The notes beneath the pieces were generated by a model. That model saw only the letters and a program-made list of their open reading frames with translations. It was not told the DNA's origin and made no database searches. Positions 1 through 12,163 of a stretch of 64,000 nt of DNA are shown here, one piece after another. The position numbers and the translations under genes were made by a program. Within the stretch, counting starts at the first letter, position 1. The number at the start of each line of letters is the position of its first letter. The DNA comes from Plantago major (lineage: Eukaryota > Streptophyta > Magnoliopsida > Lamiales > Plantaginaceae). The stretch spans positions 21,208,765 through 21,272,764 of the forward strand of contig CM048840.1 in assembly GCA_026545765.1 (NCBI GenBank). The letters run 5' to 3'.

Positions 1-717
1 AGTGATAGGGGATACTAACATTATCATCTCGAAGAATTCCAAATTTGATAATCACAGGTTAGATAATAGTATGTTTAGCTTTGCAGAAAGTCCATTATGT
101 CCAAGTGAGGACAAATTGAAACAGAGGCAGAGTTTCACAGTTGCACATGTATTTCATTCTGAAAAACCACAGTTACATTATTTTGTTTGTCCTTGGACAT
201 GTTTTTGACACTGTCAGCTACTCAGAATGGTACTAGAGTAGTAAAAATAGAAAATATATCCAATAACTCCGTACATCAATCAATAATAAACAATCTTAAA
301 TCTATACTAGTACATTTTACCTCATAAAAATACACTTTCTCCCAACTTTTTATCGTTTATTTTAACTATTCATTTAAAAATACGCGCCAGCCTTACGTAA
401 TCGTGTGTTTGGCAAATCAATTTTCCAAAATGATGTTATGATCAATAAATTTATTGACATTTAACAAATATATTTATTATACTAAAACCACCTTGTTGAC
501 CATGATAAGCTCGAAAAAATGATAAGATGATTCATTGGGGCGGGGCACCAAACACACTAAATTAACACTCTACTCACAACAATCTCACTCAATCCAAACA
601 TCTCTTGTAATAATATAAGCAAGGCTCAACGGCAACTAATTGTTTTCAATCTACTAAATAGAAGCCATGTTCCCCATAACCAAATCAGACCAGAATGCAG
701 CTAAAAGCCAAATAGTT
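1..717. other. Intergenic flank, no gene seen
   Basis: AT-rich sequence downstream of the first reductase gene. The only open frame (positions 2-208, plus strand) is short, has no recognisable domain and no splice context, and I do not regard it as a gene. The last tens of bases before 718 are probably the 3' untranslated region of the minus-strand reductase. Confidence 0.5.
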
Positions 718-2477
718 TCAAGAAAGATGTCCCTTGCCCCTCAAACTTTGGACAGAATCCTTGATGATTTGCTCCATGGGAATAAACTCCAAACCCAAGT
801 CTATCAGCTTCTTTGATGCATTCTTGGCCCTCACCAATCCAGTTTGGGTATCCTTGGGCAACCTGCAATATGTATCAGATTCAGCGGCAGCATATCAGTC
901 ATGCCTCCAAAAGAAGTATGACGGAGTAAAGTTACCACACGTAATCGATGGTAATGATCAACCGACTGGCTAAGTACTGAAATCATGAGTGAACTACTTT
1001 TGCATCAGACAACGTACAAATGTATGAATATTTGTCGTACCTAGGCACGTTGTATTCGGGGTAAAGTTCAGCCACCTTAGCAGCAAGGTCACCATAATGT
1101 GAAATAGATTCAGTGCAAATGTGCCTTCCTGTTGCCGTTGGGTTCTCATATACAAGTATGTGTGCTAGAGCCACATCTTTCACATGAACACATCCGATAT
1201 AGTAATCTTCATAGGTCTCAGTAGAGCCTGCATTTAGACGATTTAGAATAAATCTCTGATAATGTGTGACATTCTTGTACGTTTAGAAAACACCATGGGA
1301 CATTAGAGTGAGCTTTAGACTCCAAGTCATGCAAGATCTCTGCCCAAAACTGAATTACCTTGAAGAAGATCATGAAAAATCAGCATGCTTCCACTTATCA
1401 CCGGAGGGATAACTGGACCCAACACCATTCCAGGATTCACCACCACTATATCCAGGCCTTTTTCCCCAGCAAATTTCCAAGCGGCCTTTTCGGCCAATGT
1501 TTTGGAAAGTGAATACCAAACCTAGGACAAATCAGAACATTCACTTGCATTTATTCTCACAAAGCACAGAAGTACTGCAATGCAAAAGAACGATAACAAG
1601 CATAATGATGATTTCATGAACGATCCTTACTTTTCCGAATGATATGCTTTTGACTAGATAGTATCATCAATTTTTATATATTATCTGCATCACAAGCTAT
1701 TTTTGTTTACAGAAAGCATGCTATACAATCCAAGTTCAATACCCCTTTTTGTCGGCAGTATTCTTCATCAGTCCAGCAATCTTCGTTCCTAACAGCATCA
1801 GCTGGCCAGTTAGGGCTTGGAAAAATTGCCGATACTGAAGAAGTGACGACCACACGACGTACACCTGCCTCTTTCGCTGCTGTCAGTACATTCAGGGTGC
1901 CTTTAACCGCTGGCTCCAACAGTTCTTTCTAGGAAAACACAACAATAGTAAGTTTCTTCAATATCACTAGAAACTATCTAAATTTATATGAATACGTTCA
2001 TACTAGTATAGTATAGATACTCAGTCTTAATTAACAATACACTAAACTATACACCTGAGGATCGTGGACTTGATTGACAGTGCAAGGTGAAGCCACATGG
2101 AAAACTCCGACAGTACCTGCCACAGCAGCAGCAATGGAATCATAGTCGAGCAAGTCCATTTGAAAGAGTTGCAGTCGAGACTGATCATCAGCTCCTGCCA
2201 GTAAGGACTGCAAATGCTTTGTTTCTTTCTCATCATCTGATGACAAATCACTCAAAATTATTCCTCAATTAGATTCATATTCAATAATAACTACTAAGTA
2301 GTAACAACAACGATCTAAATTGAAGCATAATCCAGTTGAAATATTGCAGTACTTACCAAGGTTTCTGACAGTAGCATGAACAGTGTAGCCACGGTTGAGT
2401 AGGAGCTGAATTAGCCACGAGCCGATGTAACCGCTTCCACCTGTCACACATACCACCTCACCTCCTCTTTCTGCCAT
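718..2477 (-). CDS. Cinnamoyl-CoA reductase-like short-chain reductase, tandem copy 1
   Basis: Predicted NADPH-dependent reductase of the extended SDR family (DFR/CCR-like), soluble, reducing a carbonyl or CoA-thioester substrate that the sequence does not identify. Six exons: 2477-2357, 2236-2055, 1928-1743, 1521-1359, 1227-1041 and 862-718 (stop 720-718); all introns are GT-AG and phases agree, giving 327 residues. The start is the ATG at 2477; the in-frame TTG slightly upstream is not needed. Visible motifs: Rossmann glycine loop GGSGYIG at about residues 13-19, HVASP, a catalytic serine in VVTSS near 131, and the Tyr/Lys pair in VWYSLSK (Y166, K170). The bona fide CCR signature NWYCYGK is absent, so lignin CCR activity is unlikely. 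Better candidates are the CCR-like, phenylacetaldehyde-reductase-like or tetraketide-pyrone-reductase-like groups. It lies 588 bp downstream of a paralogue of identical length. Confidence 0.9.
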
Positions 2478-3065
2478 TCTTTCCTCCAAGTTTTTTAAAT
2501 TGGCAGAGAAACAGAATTGTGTCTGTCTTCTACACCAGTTGAAATGTGGTCCTAGTCCAATGAAGAAAGGTGAGATAGGTGTCTGTTTCCAACCTCAGAT
2601 ATTTCCAACCCCAATCAATGCTGTAGCCTTGTTTGGATATAAAGACAATCAACATCCACCCTAGAGTATCCAAAAGAGATATCGACTTCGTGGTGTGGTT
2701 AATCCAATAAAAAAATATCTTCAAGTGGATTGTGACATAGGATTTGTTGAATAATTGCAACAATATTCAAGTACATTCTTATGTATAAAATACACGACAG
2801 AAGTATAAAAATAAAAGCAGACACAAAAAGAACACAAGCGTATTATACATTCGACTGCAAAAGGTCAAAGAAACTGACAATAATTCTCATAAAGTAGAAT
2901 GATACAGAGAGTTCTCAGGGTTTTAAACTATGAAAGGGCTTCGTGTCTTGCGGGAATAAACATCCTCCCTCTCGGCAATTGATAATGTGAAAGAAAGCGC
3001 TCGGGCCTCAAGATACCTCGATGAAGAAGAGATAACCTCTAAAACCATGTTGTTATAAAAGGTTT
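2478..3065 (-). promoter_or_regulatory. Intergenic spacer with the presumed promoter of reductase copy 1
   Basis: This 588-bp gap lies between the start of copy 1 and the stop of copy 2, so it must hold both the copy-2 3' end and the copy-1 promoter. I see no convincing single TATA box. The assignment rests on position only. Confidence 0.4.
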
Positions 3066-5116
3066 TCAAGAAAGATATCCTTTGCTCTTCAAACTTTGAA
3101 CAGAGTCCTTAATAATTTGCTCCATTGGAATAAACTTTAAACCCAAATCTATCAACTTCTTCGAAGCATCCTTGGTTCTAAGCAGTCCAGGTTGAGTATC
3201 CTTGGGTAACCTACAAAATATGTATCACCGTTAAGCGAAACCAAAACAAAGGTCTTTCTTTTCATAGTTCTAGAAAACTATACTCCGGAATCTGAGAGTT
3301 GAAATTAACATTTCTGACTGTTAACCAATCAGGAGATGCCTTAGAAATGGCTCTTCAATCCATGGTCATATGCGACTATATTTGTTGGGCCTAAAGTATC
3401 AAAATCATGAGTTAACTAGTCATGCATTGCAGAAAAATTCACATAAGTTTCCATATATATCACATTCTACATTGGAATGGACGACTTACTTAGGTACATT
3501 AAACTCAGGGCAGAGTTCAGCCACTTTAGCAGCAAAGTCACCATAATGCGAAATCGCTTCAACACACAAGTGCCTCCCGGTTGCTGATGGGTTCTCATAT
3601 ACAAGTATGTGTGCAAGAGCCACATCTTTAACATGAACGGATCCCATGAAGAAATCTTCATAGGTCTCAGCGAAACCTGTATACATAAAATTCTTGACAG
3701 GTTAGCAAACATTAGTCCAATAGGAAGTATGTCATTCAGTAAATTTTTAGTTCAGTATAGTAATGAGGGAGAGAAGCTCTCAGCAATATGTTCCAACAAA
3801 ATAACGGCTTTGGATCATTTTCACAGCCTTGAGTGTTTTAAGTGCAATGCGTGTTCTTGATCAAGCAAATATAGAATAGAATACTGGCACCGGTGGTCTT
3901 TATTGTGCATACAGAACATTTGGCACTTAATACGTGCACTCTGCTTAAGGACTCATGACTAATGGCTAAAGAAAATACGTGTTATCGCATGTAATTCTTT
4001 TTCTATTCATGCACCAAGCTGTATACCAAGTCCTGAGAATCCAGACATGTTGATCACATCAATTCGAGATATGTCTCTGAAGCCGACTTACCTTGAAGGA
4101 GACGAAGAATCATCAGCATACTTGCGTTTATTGCCGGAGGAATAATTGGACCCATCACAGTTCCAGGATTCACCACAACTATATCCAGACCATTTTCCTC
4201 AGCAAATTTCCACGCAGCTTTCTCAGCCAATGTTTTAGAAAGCGGATACCATACCTAACACAGATCAGAACAATATCCAATTACATCCAATTTCACAGAT
4301 CACAGAATAATATACCAAATCAAAAAGTGGATACCCCTTTCTGTTTGCAGTATTCTTCATCAGTCCAGCAATCTTCATTCCTAACTGCATCAGCCGGCCA
4401 GCTAGGGCTCGGAACAATAGCTGATATCGAAGAGGTGACAACCACACGTCTCACCCCCGCCTCTTTCGCCGCCTTGAGTACATTAATCGTGCCTTTAACA
4501 GCCGGATCCAATAGCTCACTCTAGATCAACACAACAAAACTTCACACTTCTCATCACTAGGAAGTAGGAACTAGCTAATTTTGTTCCAACACATTCATAC
4601 TCAGCAATGTACTACTAATATTCTAATAAGCCGAAAGCTACCAAAAACCTCTTAAGTTTACGAAAATAAGGGTAAATTGAGCTAAATCTGTACCAATAAT
4701 CAACACACAGACTGACCTGAGGATCGTGCACTTGATCAACAATGCACGGTGAAGCGACATGGAAAACTCCGGCGGCACCGGAAACAGCGGCGGCGATGGA
4801 GTCGTAGTCGAGCAGATCCATTTGGTAGAGGCGGAGACGAGACTGATTAGGTCCGTCCAAGGACAGCAAGTGCTTCGTTTCTTTCTCATCCTCTTGCAAA
4901 ATTAGTTACAAAATTACTAGCGATTACAACAACAATTAAGATGAAAGAATAATGATTGGAGATGAATTGAAGGAAGTGGAAGTAGTTACTGAGGTTTTTT
5001 ACAGTGGCGTGGACGGTGTAGCCACGGTGGAGAAGGAGCTGAACTAGCCATGACCCGATGTAGCCGCTTCCGCCTGTCACGCATACTACTTCACGTTCAC
5101 CTCCTTTTTCCGCCAT
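3066..5116 (-). CDS. Cinnamoyl-CoA reductase-like short-chain reductase, tandem copy 2
   Basis: Paralogue of the preceding gene with the same exon plan: 5116-4990, 4892-4717, 4520-4335, 4254-4092, 3676-3490 and 3210-3066 (stop 3068-3066). The total is again 327 residues. Exon 1 is 6 nt longer and exon 2 is 6 nt shorter than in copy 1, while exons 3-6 are the same length. The ATG at 5116 is the first in frame. Motifs are the NADP glycine loop GGSGYIG, HVASP, VVTSS and the active-site VWYPLSK. Here too the CCR-type NWYCYGK signature is missing. Both copies look intact, without stops or frameshifts, which suggests both are or recently were functional. Substrate unknown; the family includes enzymes for phenolic esters, aldehydes and polyketide pyrones. 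Larger introns than copy 1 account for the longer span. Confidence 0.9.
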
Positions 5117-5209
5117 GGTTGTGCATTACCTACCCAGTTTCTCAGTTTATTTGCTACATTCACTTGGAGTAGGAAATTAATACTACCTGCAATTTTTTAC
5201 AATCCGCTA

Positions 5210-5347
5210 CTCCTACCATACCATAGATTAAATAAAATATGACTATAAAGTATAAAATATGATTTATTATTAAATAATTAGTTAGTACAATAAAGAAAAT
5301 TTAAAAATAGAAGAATTAGGGAGTTATTCATGATGGAATGAACGGAG
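5210..5347. mobile_element. Stowaway-like MITE (138 bp)
   Basis: Short AT-rich element between two TA dinucleotides (5208-5209 and 5348-5349). It begins CTCCTACCAT and ends with the inverse of CTCCGTTCAT, so the ends form an imperfect inverted repeat. Size, TA target and CTCC-type ends fit Stowaway/Tc1-mariner MITEs. The terminal match is partial. It lies just upstream of reductase copy 2 and could be part of its promoter. Confidence 0.5.
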
Positions 5348-6226
5348 TATTATTTGGTCAAATCATACTCTCTTTTTCGAGACACCTGTCACTCGGATTC
5401 AACATCACACATTTTAATACATCAACATCAGTACCATTATTGCACCACACCACTGTATCACGCCGAGAAGAACATTTCTATGGGGTTTAACAATTCTGGG
5501 AGAGTTAGTTACTCTCTTATAAAAGATCGAATAATGCTCGGGCCTGATTAACTGCATATAGGATATTGGTGACTGGTGAGTGAAACAAAGTACTTGATGA
5601 AGTTACTTGCAGGTTGTTTTTTGCTATTTCTGCAGCAACTTTTTTTTTTTTTTTTACTTATACTACCTCTTTTCAGTACCTAGAGAGTGTAAGAACTCGA
5701 ATTGGTTTAACTGTGTATTATTACTACACATATCGTTTAATTAGCAATTTGTGTATTTAATGTGATTTGGAAAAAAATATGGTCACAAGTCGCACAACTT
5801 ACAAATGTGATGGATGGCGCAGGAATGTGGAAATAAATCGGTGATGTGTACCAAATTCTTCTTTCAATGTGTTATTACCTTAAAATTTTTATGGTAGAAA
5901 TCAAACAGGTTGTGTTGTGAATTGTGATGTCAATTTTCAGTTAGGCTAAAGGGACATCCGTTCTACCACTTGGGAGCAATTTCCTCCACCAGACGCGGAG
6001 AAAAATATAAGGATAATACGAGTCTAACTTTCACGAGTGCTCGACTAGTTTAACAAGCAAGGCGCTAAATGATAACAAAAGAATGATTACTCTATGTAGT
6101 ATCAATGAATAAACATCTAATTACATTCTTCGAAATTAGCTTACTCCATACAAATGATTGAAGGGAATAATAACCATAAGAAGCAATAAACAGCAAAACA
6201 AAATTTTCAAGCAATTTGCCTAAAGC
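5348..6226. other. Intergenic spacer upstream of reductase copy 2 and downstream of the transporter
   Basis: Contains the likely promoter of reductase copy 2 at its left and the 3' end of the transporter at its right. A run of T residues lies at about 5640-5656. No open frame of note and no RNA gene recognised. Confidence 0.45.
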
Positions 6227-7820
6227 TTAAACCATGGAATTCTTGGATTCTTTCTCCTCATGATTTGCCACCAGTGGTACTGTAGTATCCTTCTCTTTAT
6301 TCTGAAACAAACCAAATATCACAATTCACACATTTTAGTCCAGAAACTTTGTTCATACTTGTTCAAATTTCAATCACTATAGCACTGTTCAAGCTGCTTT
6401 AGAAAGCCCCTCAAGAGTGAATATTTACCTGAGACAAAGATGGGGCGTCTCCGGCTTGTTTCTTTTTCGTCTCCTTGGTGCAGAAATAAGAGTACATTCC
6501 CATACCAACCATTGCAACAAGTATGCCGAGAATGTTTCTTGAAGTGAAAGGATCGTGCAGTAGTGTGTACCCGAATGCAAGAACAAGGCATGTCTTGAGG
6601 TGACCGAGCACTTGATATGTTACTGGTGATGTCTTACCGATCACTAGGAATGTGCTGAAGTTCACAAACACGGCTATCAGGCACGACAGTATGATGAATC
6701 CCTGTCAAAGACATTGAAGTCCTCTAGTTAGTTTCAAAAGTTGATTGTAGATTTTAGAAGAAAAATGTTGGGAACGTACCAAAACGAGGGAAGAGTATTT
6801 GTAGGCAAAAACGTTCCGTTGTGTTAAGCACCGGTCCACAAAAGGGCCGAAGACAAAGAGAACAGCTGCTTGAAATGGGGCTGATTGATACAGAAGCTGT
6901 GTTGATGACACGCTCAGCTTCTTTTGTATTGTGTTTGTCAGCTGAAGAGAAACATGTATCAAGAAATAAATTAAGACTGCAAATTAAATGGCAATAATGT
7001 GATGATATTAACGGGGAAACGAATCATACGATTTGGCCAACACAGGTTGTTATGATGGCAAGAAGCGAAAGAATTGTTCCGACAAAGTTGAGCTGAAGGT
7101 CAGTTACAGATGCAATGCCAACTCCAAGTAGAAGGATCAGCAGCGAAAACTTTATATTCTGGCTGCAGATATACAAATGTCAAAACAGAACCGGCCTTTT
7201 AGAGAAAATACGAGGTGTAGTTTTTCACCCAAGAAACGTACTAATGGAAAATTGACTGACCTGAACTGTTTATTCAAGAAGAGTGTCTCTAAAAGGACAG
7301 TGAAAGGTATTATTGCAAGTTTTGTCATCTGTAAAATCAGAACAGGTAAAAGCTCAATCAAAGGCCACGATTACTAGAATAAACGCTGTGGAGCTAAACA
7401 CGATTTTCATAGTTCTGTTAACCTGATAGAAACCGATGGAGTTGAAACCTAAACTGAGGTTGAGGAGTCCAATGGAAACACCATTCAGAATGCCGAATAG
7501 CATAACAGTTTTCATGTCGACTGTCTTGTTCTCAAAGAATCTTAACCGCAATGCCACGTGAAGACTGCAGTATGTTACCATCAGATGCCAGCTGGTAAGC
7601 GTTGTGGCTAGGAACACAATCAATCAAAACAGAATCAGCAGCAATTTCAATCATTTAATTCAATCTTAACTTCTGACATGTTTAGGCTCTAGTGCTTACC
7701 AAATGGAAAACCGAGGTTACTCATCAAGGCCTTGTTGCAGATGACAATGGAAACTGAGGATGCCACCGAGAGAAACAGTGCTCCAACGACGCCCAACTGG
7801 AACCCCATCATCTCTCCCAT
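6227..7820 (-). CDS. UXT: UDP-xylose-type nucleotide sugar transporter (TPT/NST family)
   Basis: Golgi/ER nucleotide-sugar antiporter, most like Arabidopsis UXT1-3, which import UDP-xylose into the Golgi for xylan and xyloglucan synthesis (family knowledge). Seven coding exons: 7820-7700, 7607-7423, 7328-7261, 7162-7030, 6941-6780, 6701-6429 and 6301-6227. All are GT-AG and in phase, giving 338 residues. The N-terminus starts MGEMMGFQLG and is followed by about ten hydrophobic segments. Conserved stretches seen include NKALMSNLGFPFATT, LGFNSIGFYQMTK, IGKTSPVTYQVLGHLK and the last membrane segment ending YSYF. The hydrophilic tail (about residues 300-338) is lysine- and glutamate-rich. A 5' untranslated intron probably runs 8130-7825, just upstream of the ATG. 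No break is seen. Assignment to this subfamily is strong; the exact substrate is inferred from similarity. Confidence 0.93.
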
Positions 7821-7824
7821 CTCT

Positions 7825-8130
7825 CTATGAAATCAAATGAAAAGATTAGATTATCAAAACTACAACTATTGCTATAATGTGTACTAATTGCACATTCTTA
7901 GCAAAATATCATGTTTTGATCCTATGATCCTGAATTGCACTTATAAGCATATGAATCAATGCTGCTTCCAAAACTAACCACATAACACAAAATTGTTCCT
8001 TTTTCTTTTTTCTTTATGAAGAAATATAACAAAGTGCAAAGCAAGCAAGCCGGTGATGACAGAATGACATAAAAACCAAGGAAATTCTATTTTTTTGCCT
8101 AATGCTACATTCCTTTGGATGTGAACTTAC
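7825..8130 (-). other. Probable intron in the 5' untranslated region of the UXT-like gene
   Basis: On the minus strand a GTAAGT donor at 8130 and a TTTCATAG acceptor ending at 7825 bracket a 306-nt segment. It ends four bases before the start codon at 7820. Such leader introns are common in plant transporters. Inferred from splice-site sequence only. Confidence 0.55.
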
Positions 8131-10301
8131 AAGTAATGTCGGGATCAAGATACACGTCCAAAGCTTGAAATTCACCACGGAGAACGACTTTCAACTACAA
8201 GCAAATCCCTCAAGAACTGGCTGTGACGGACAAGGGTGAATAAGTAAGAGCGTACCAGAGCTTAAACACGCGGCTGTGGCTGATTGATGAAGCTGGAATT
8301 GGAGCTAGGTAGAGGAAAACAAGTTGTATAACTTGTATGAACATTCTCTGTGAGAAAAATTGAGTCTTTTATTAGCTAATGGAGAGTGGTTGGTGCTAAC
8401 ATTGACTGTTAGTCTAGTAGGCTTTGCTTATTAGTTAACTGGCTTTCTAAGCAAGGATATAGTATTATCCTTTAATCAATATAAATGCAATAATGAAAAT
8501 ATTAGCTTCCTTAAGTATTTGATTTGGTTACCTGTGCTAATGTATATATAGCAGAAGTGTATTATTCATGAAAATTGAAGTCTTCTTTTCTAAATGTAAA
8601 ATCTTATCCATTTCCTACATATATTATCATAGTTATGAGTATGTATAAATCTTTGTTTTCTAGCATAAGAAGAAAGTATAGGGAAATGATGATATATACA
8701 TGACAGTTTTATGGTAATGAGGGAGAATATAAAAGGAAACATCAACCTTTATGATATAGTTATACTCTTGCAGAGGTTATCACGTTCCTTTTAGATATAG
8801 TTACTTCTTCGACTCTTGGCCTGCCTCGTGCATGGATATACTAGACGATCGGAAAGCTATATTATGTTCTCATTATGAACTAGAGTTGAGGATGTTCCCC
8901 CTTAAAAAAGAAACGTGTAAATGTTCAGAAATCAATACACCGCCGTTTAACATAAAGTGTTTGTATAATATCAAAATGAAAATCCCGCAAATTGAACATC
9001 ATTAATTTTGTAGGGAACTTTACATGAGAGAATTTTATATAAGAAACTTCAGAAAAAAGACAGTAAGGTGAAACTAACACTTCTTTGTGAGTAAGCAAAA
9101 TTCTTGACAACCATGGAATAAAATACATATTCATTTGGTGAGAGAGCACACTTGAAACTCACTCCACAAAGTTTGGAAAATGACACTCTATACCTAATTC
9201 ATTTTGTTTTCCATGGCTGTAGATTTAGATCCAAAGATGCAAATATGAATGATTTTCTCGTGAACAAATTAAGAGTATTAAATTATGATTATGAAATTCA
9301 CTTGGACCATAATTTGGATAGGCCGTCTCTATCAAACATTGTACTAATGAAACTGACAGCCAGCAACAATGCAGGGTTTAACTCTGAAAAATTGAGATCG
9401 ATCCTAAAGCTAAAATGGAATGTTCAACGGAAAGTGACACAAATACATCACCATTTTTGTTAACACTAACGAAGAAGGGTATTTCTAATTTTCCTTAAAT
9501 CACATTTTTACCATGTCCCCACCAAAAACTGCTTCGTCTATATGATTTTCCATTTGCATACCGTACATCATATCTGATGAAAACCGCACGCAATTAACAG
9601 TGTTCAAGGAATACACTTAACAATTCACCTAATTATTCGGGCTTTAATAGATAAACATAAACCTTTCTCAAGGGCCATTCATCTGAGTCTACATACCCTA
9701 ATTATGCTCAAAGAAGCTTATAGTTATGCTAAAAGCCTAAAAGCTTAACAAGTAGAATGTGAAGCCATACAGGTTTGTCTTGTTGCAGAAAGCATTTAGC
9801 CTCAACATCCGGTTGGTTGTTTGTCGATCACTTTACTGGTACCCATGAGAAAAGTTAATGACAAGTGTATGAAATTCTACGGGACAGAGAAGTACTATGT
9901 CATAGGGATTTTGCAACAGTTTCAACTCTTTTGAAGAGCCCAATACAAAGATAAGCGAATTTAGATTTAGCAGGGAGATTCAATTCGGACAAAGATATTA
10001 TACTTGCACTGTATGGGTTTGGTTTAGTATGTCAGTATGTCCCGTCTAATTCTTTCTCCATCTTTTTTTCTTTTGGAACTTACAGTACTGGAGCAACAAG
10101 AAAATAAAGAAATAACATGGCAACAAGTAGATACATATAAAAACTGACATTACCAAAGAACATCCACCTCTCCTAAAAAAGAAAAAGAAAAACTAACTAC
10201 CATTCTCATTAGGTCAAGGATAATATTCATCATTATACATGAAACTAGATAACCTAACTCTACCTCTGCACAAAAAGAAGGAAAGTCTCATTTCAATGAT
10301 A
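8131..10301. other. Intergenic region with UXT-like promoter; no gene recognised
   Basis: The right-hand side of the minus-strand transporter, so roughly 8131-9000 should contain its leader and promoter. An open frame at 9152-9463 (plus strand, 103 codons) has no recognisable domain and lies in AT-rich sequence. I treat it as chance. The right end carries the 3' untranslated region of the DUF707 gene. Confidence 0.45.
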
Positions 10302-12131
10302 TCATTGTTTACTCTTTTCATTCTCAAGCTGAGAAAGATATGCCTTATCTGCATTAGCAAGCCGGTCCTGGAAAAGTGCCCATTCGCTTCTGCATCTCTC
10401 CCGTACCTAGTGGAGGGGGGAAAAAAGAAACATGTGAGCGACCAAGAGATCAATACCACTAGTAAGAATCAAATTTTTTTATCAGAGTGGAGCAAAAGTA
10501 GCAATCAGGGCAATTCATCATATGTTAGTTACAAGGGCTAAAATGCATACCCCTTGCCACGGTGCTTTTCCATTCTCGGACTGGCCCTGTTATCCACAAA
10601 AAAAGTTAAAATCAGTGATTATTCTTTATTAGATTTCAGATTTGTACTTAATCATCAGAGATTATTAGATACAAATCAGAGAGAAGATAAAAAAAAGTGA
10701 CTGCAATGTTGGTAAATTATGTCTGACCTGCTTGCCAAGTGATGGTATAACTTGATGCACTATCCACTGCGAGTCAACAACACCAATTTTTTCATGTGGG
10801 GGCTGCAGAGGCAAACCGGTGAAGAATTATTGCCAGAGACAACTTGCTCTCAATTGTCAGCATGAAGATTATATGTCAATACGTTATTACTAAAATAATA
10901 TTATCTGTGTCAGTTCTTCCTCTTTTTCTTTTTTACTATTGCTCTAAAAAAGATTATATAATTATCCATATAGCTAGTTTCACGGTGTACAGGATTGACA
11001 GAACATGGGGGGTAGAGACATAACAAGAGACTAACATCAACACATCTTCTCAACGCAAAATCGAGTCCCCATCCATGTACCAAATCATTCTGCAAGCACA
11101 TGACAAAAAATTAAACAAACTTCTTATTGACTTGCAGATTGAAGCAAAAACATCTTGTAAGAACAAAAGGATTCGTGAATATGAAATATTTAAAACTGAC
11201 AGCCACAATTGCATGCCTTCAGGAAATGAGCTTACCTGAATCATATGCCAGACACATCTCCAAGCCTCACGAGAAAATACAGGAGCCATAATCTCCACAA
11301 ACCTGACAGGATCGCAAAGAACATCTTAGTATAGTATACCAGCAATTCTTAATGCAAATTGATTCGGCCAAATTCGTAAAAGGCTGTGATTCCAAATTAA
11401 CAATCTACATCTTTTTCCTCATATAACTCAGAATAATATCATTGCATCCCAGCATCTAAATTGTCCTCGCTACGAGTACAGAGTCATTTTATTTCTGAGC
11501 TACTGTCAATAAACTCCATAATACTTTGCTTAAGCTACTTTGGTTTTTCACTTGCAGGTTCTATAAGTGATCTCTAGATTTTCCATAGATTATAGATATT
11601 AAAAACTGTGATTCTTAGGCAAAAAGACTCTTTATAGATTCATGAAGATTATAAGCACACCATCACTCCCCCATAGAGCTCTAAAATACTACCGGAATGG
11701 TATGCAGCTTGCATATAAGCATGCATAGCAAATTCATTAAACTGAAGATAGAAACTGCTATCCATACATATTATCAATTTCATTGGAAGACATCTATATA
11801 TTTAAATGGGCAAAATATCAATCAAGTAAGAGAAATTCTAAAGCCCTGTTTTACAAGCCAGATACATGAAGTTCAAATAGTTCAATTACCAAACACATTG
11901 AGTGATTCAGTTGTGGATTATCCACAAATCAAGAAGCAGAAGGCATAGCAGTATCCATCAACACATTTGACACAAAACAAAAAACACATCCAGGTCTATC
12001 AACTAAAGAGGGTCAGAATATATACGCTGCACATGGAGGCAAATGAGGGTCGCTACACCATCCTGGTTTCTCCTCTGTGTCCCTGGCATCAATATCCATA
12101 ATCTCTAGTGTTAATTGTGAACAAGCTTCTC

Positions 12132-12163
<32 letters not shown>

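Noticed and set aside
9152..9463. 103-codon open frame on the plus strand
   Set aside because: No recognisable domain, AT-rich surroundings, no splice or promoter context; probably chance.
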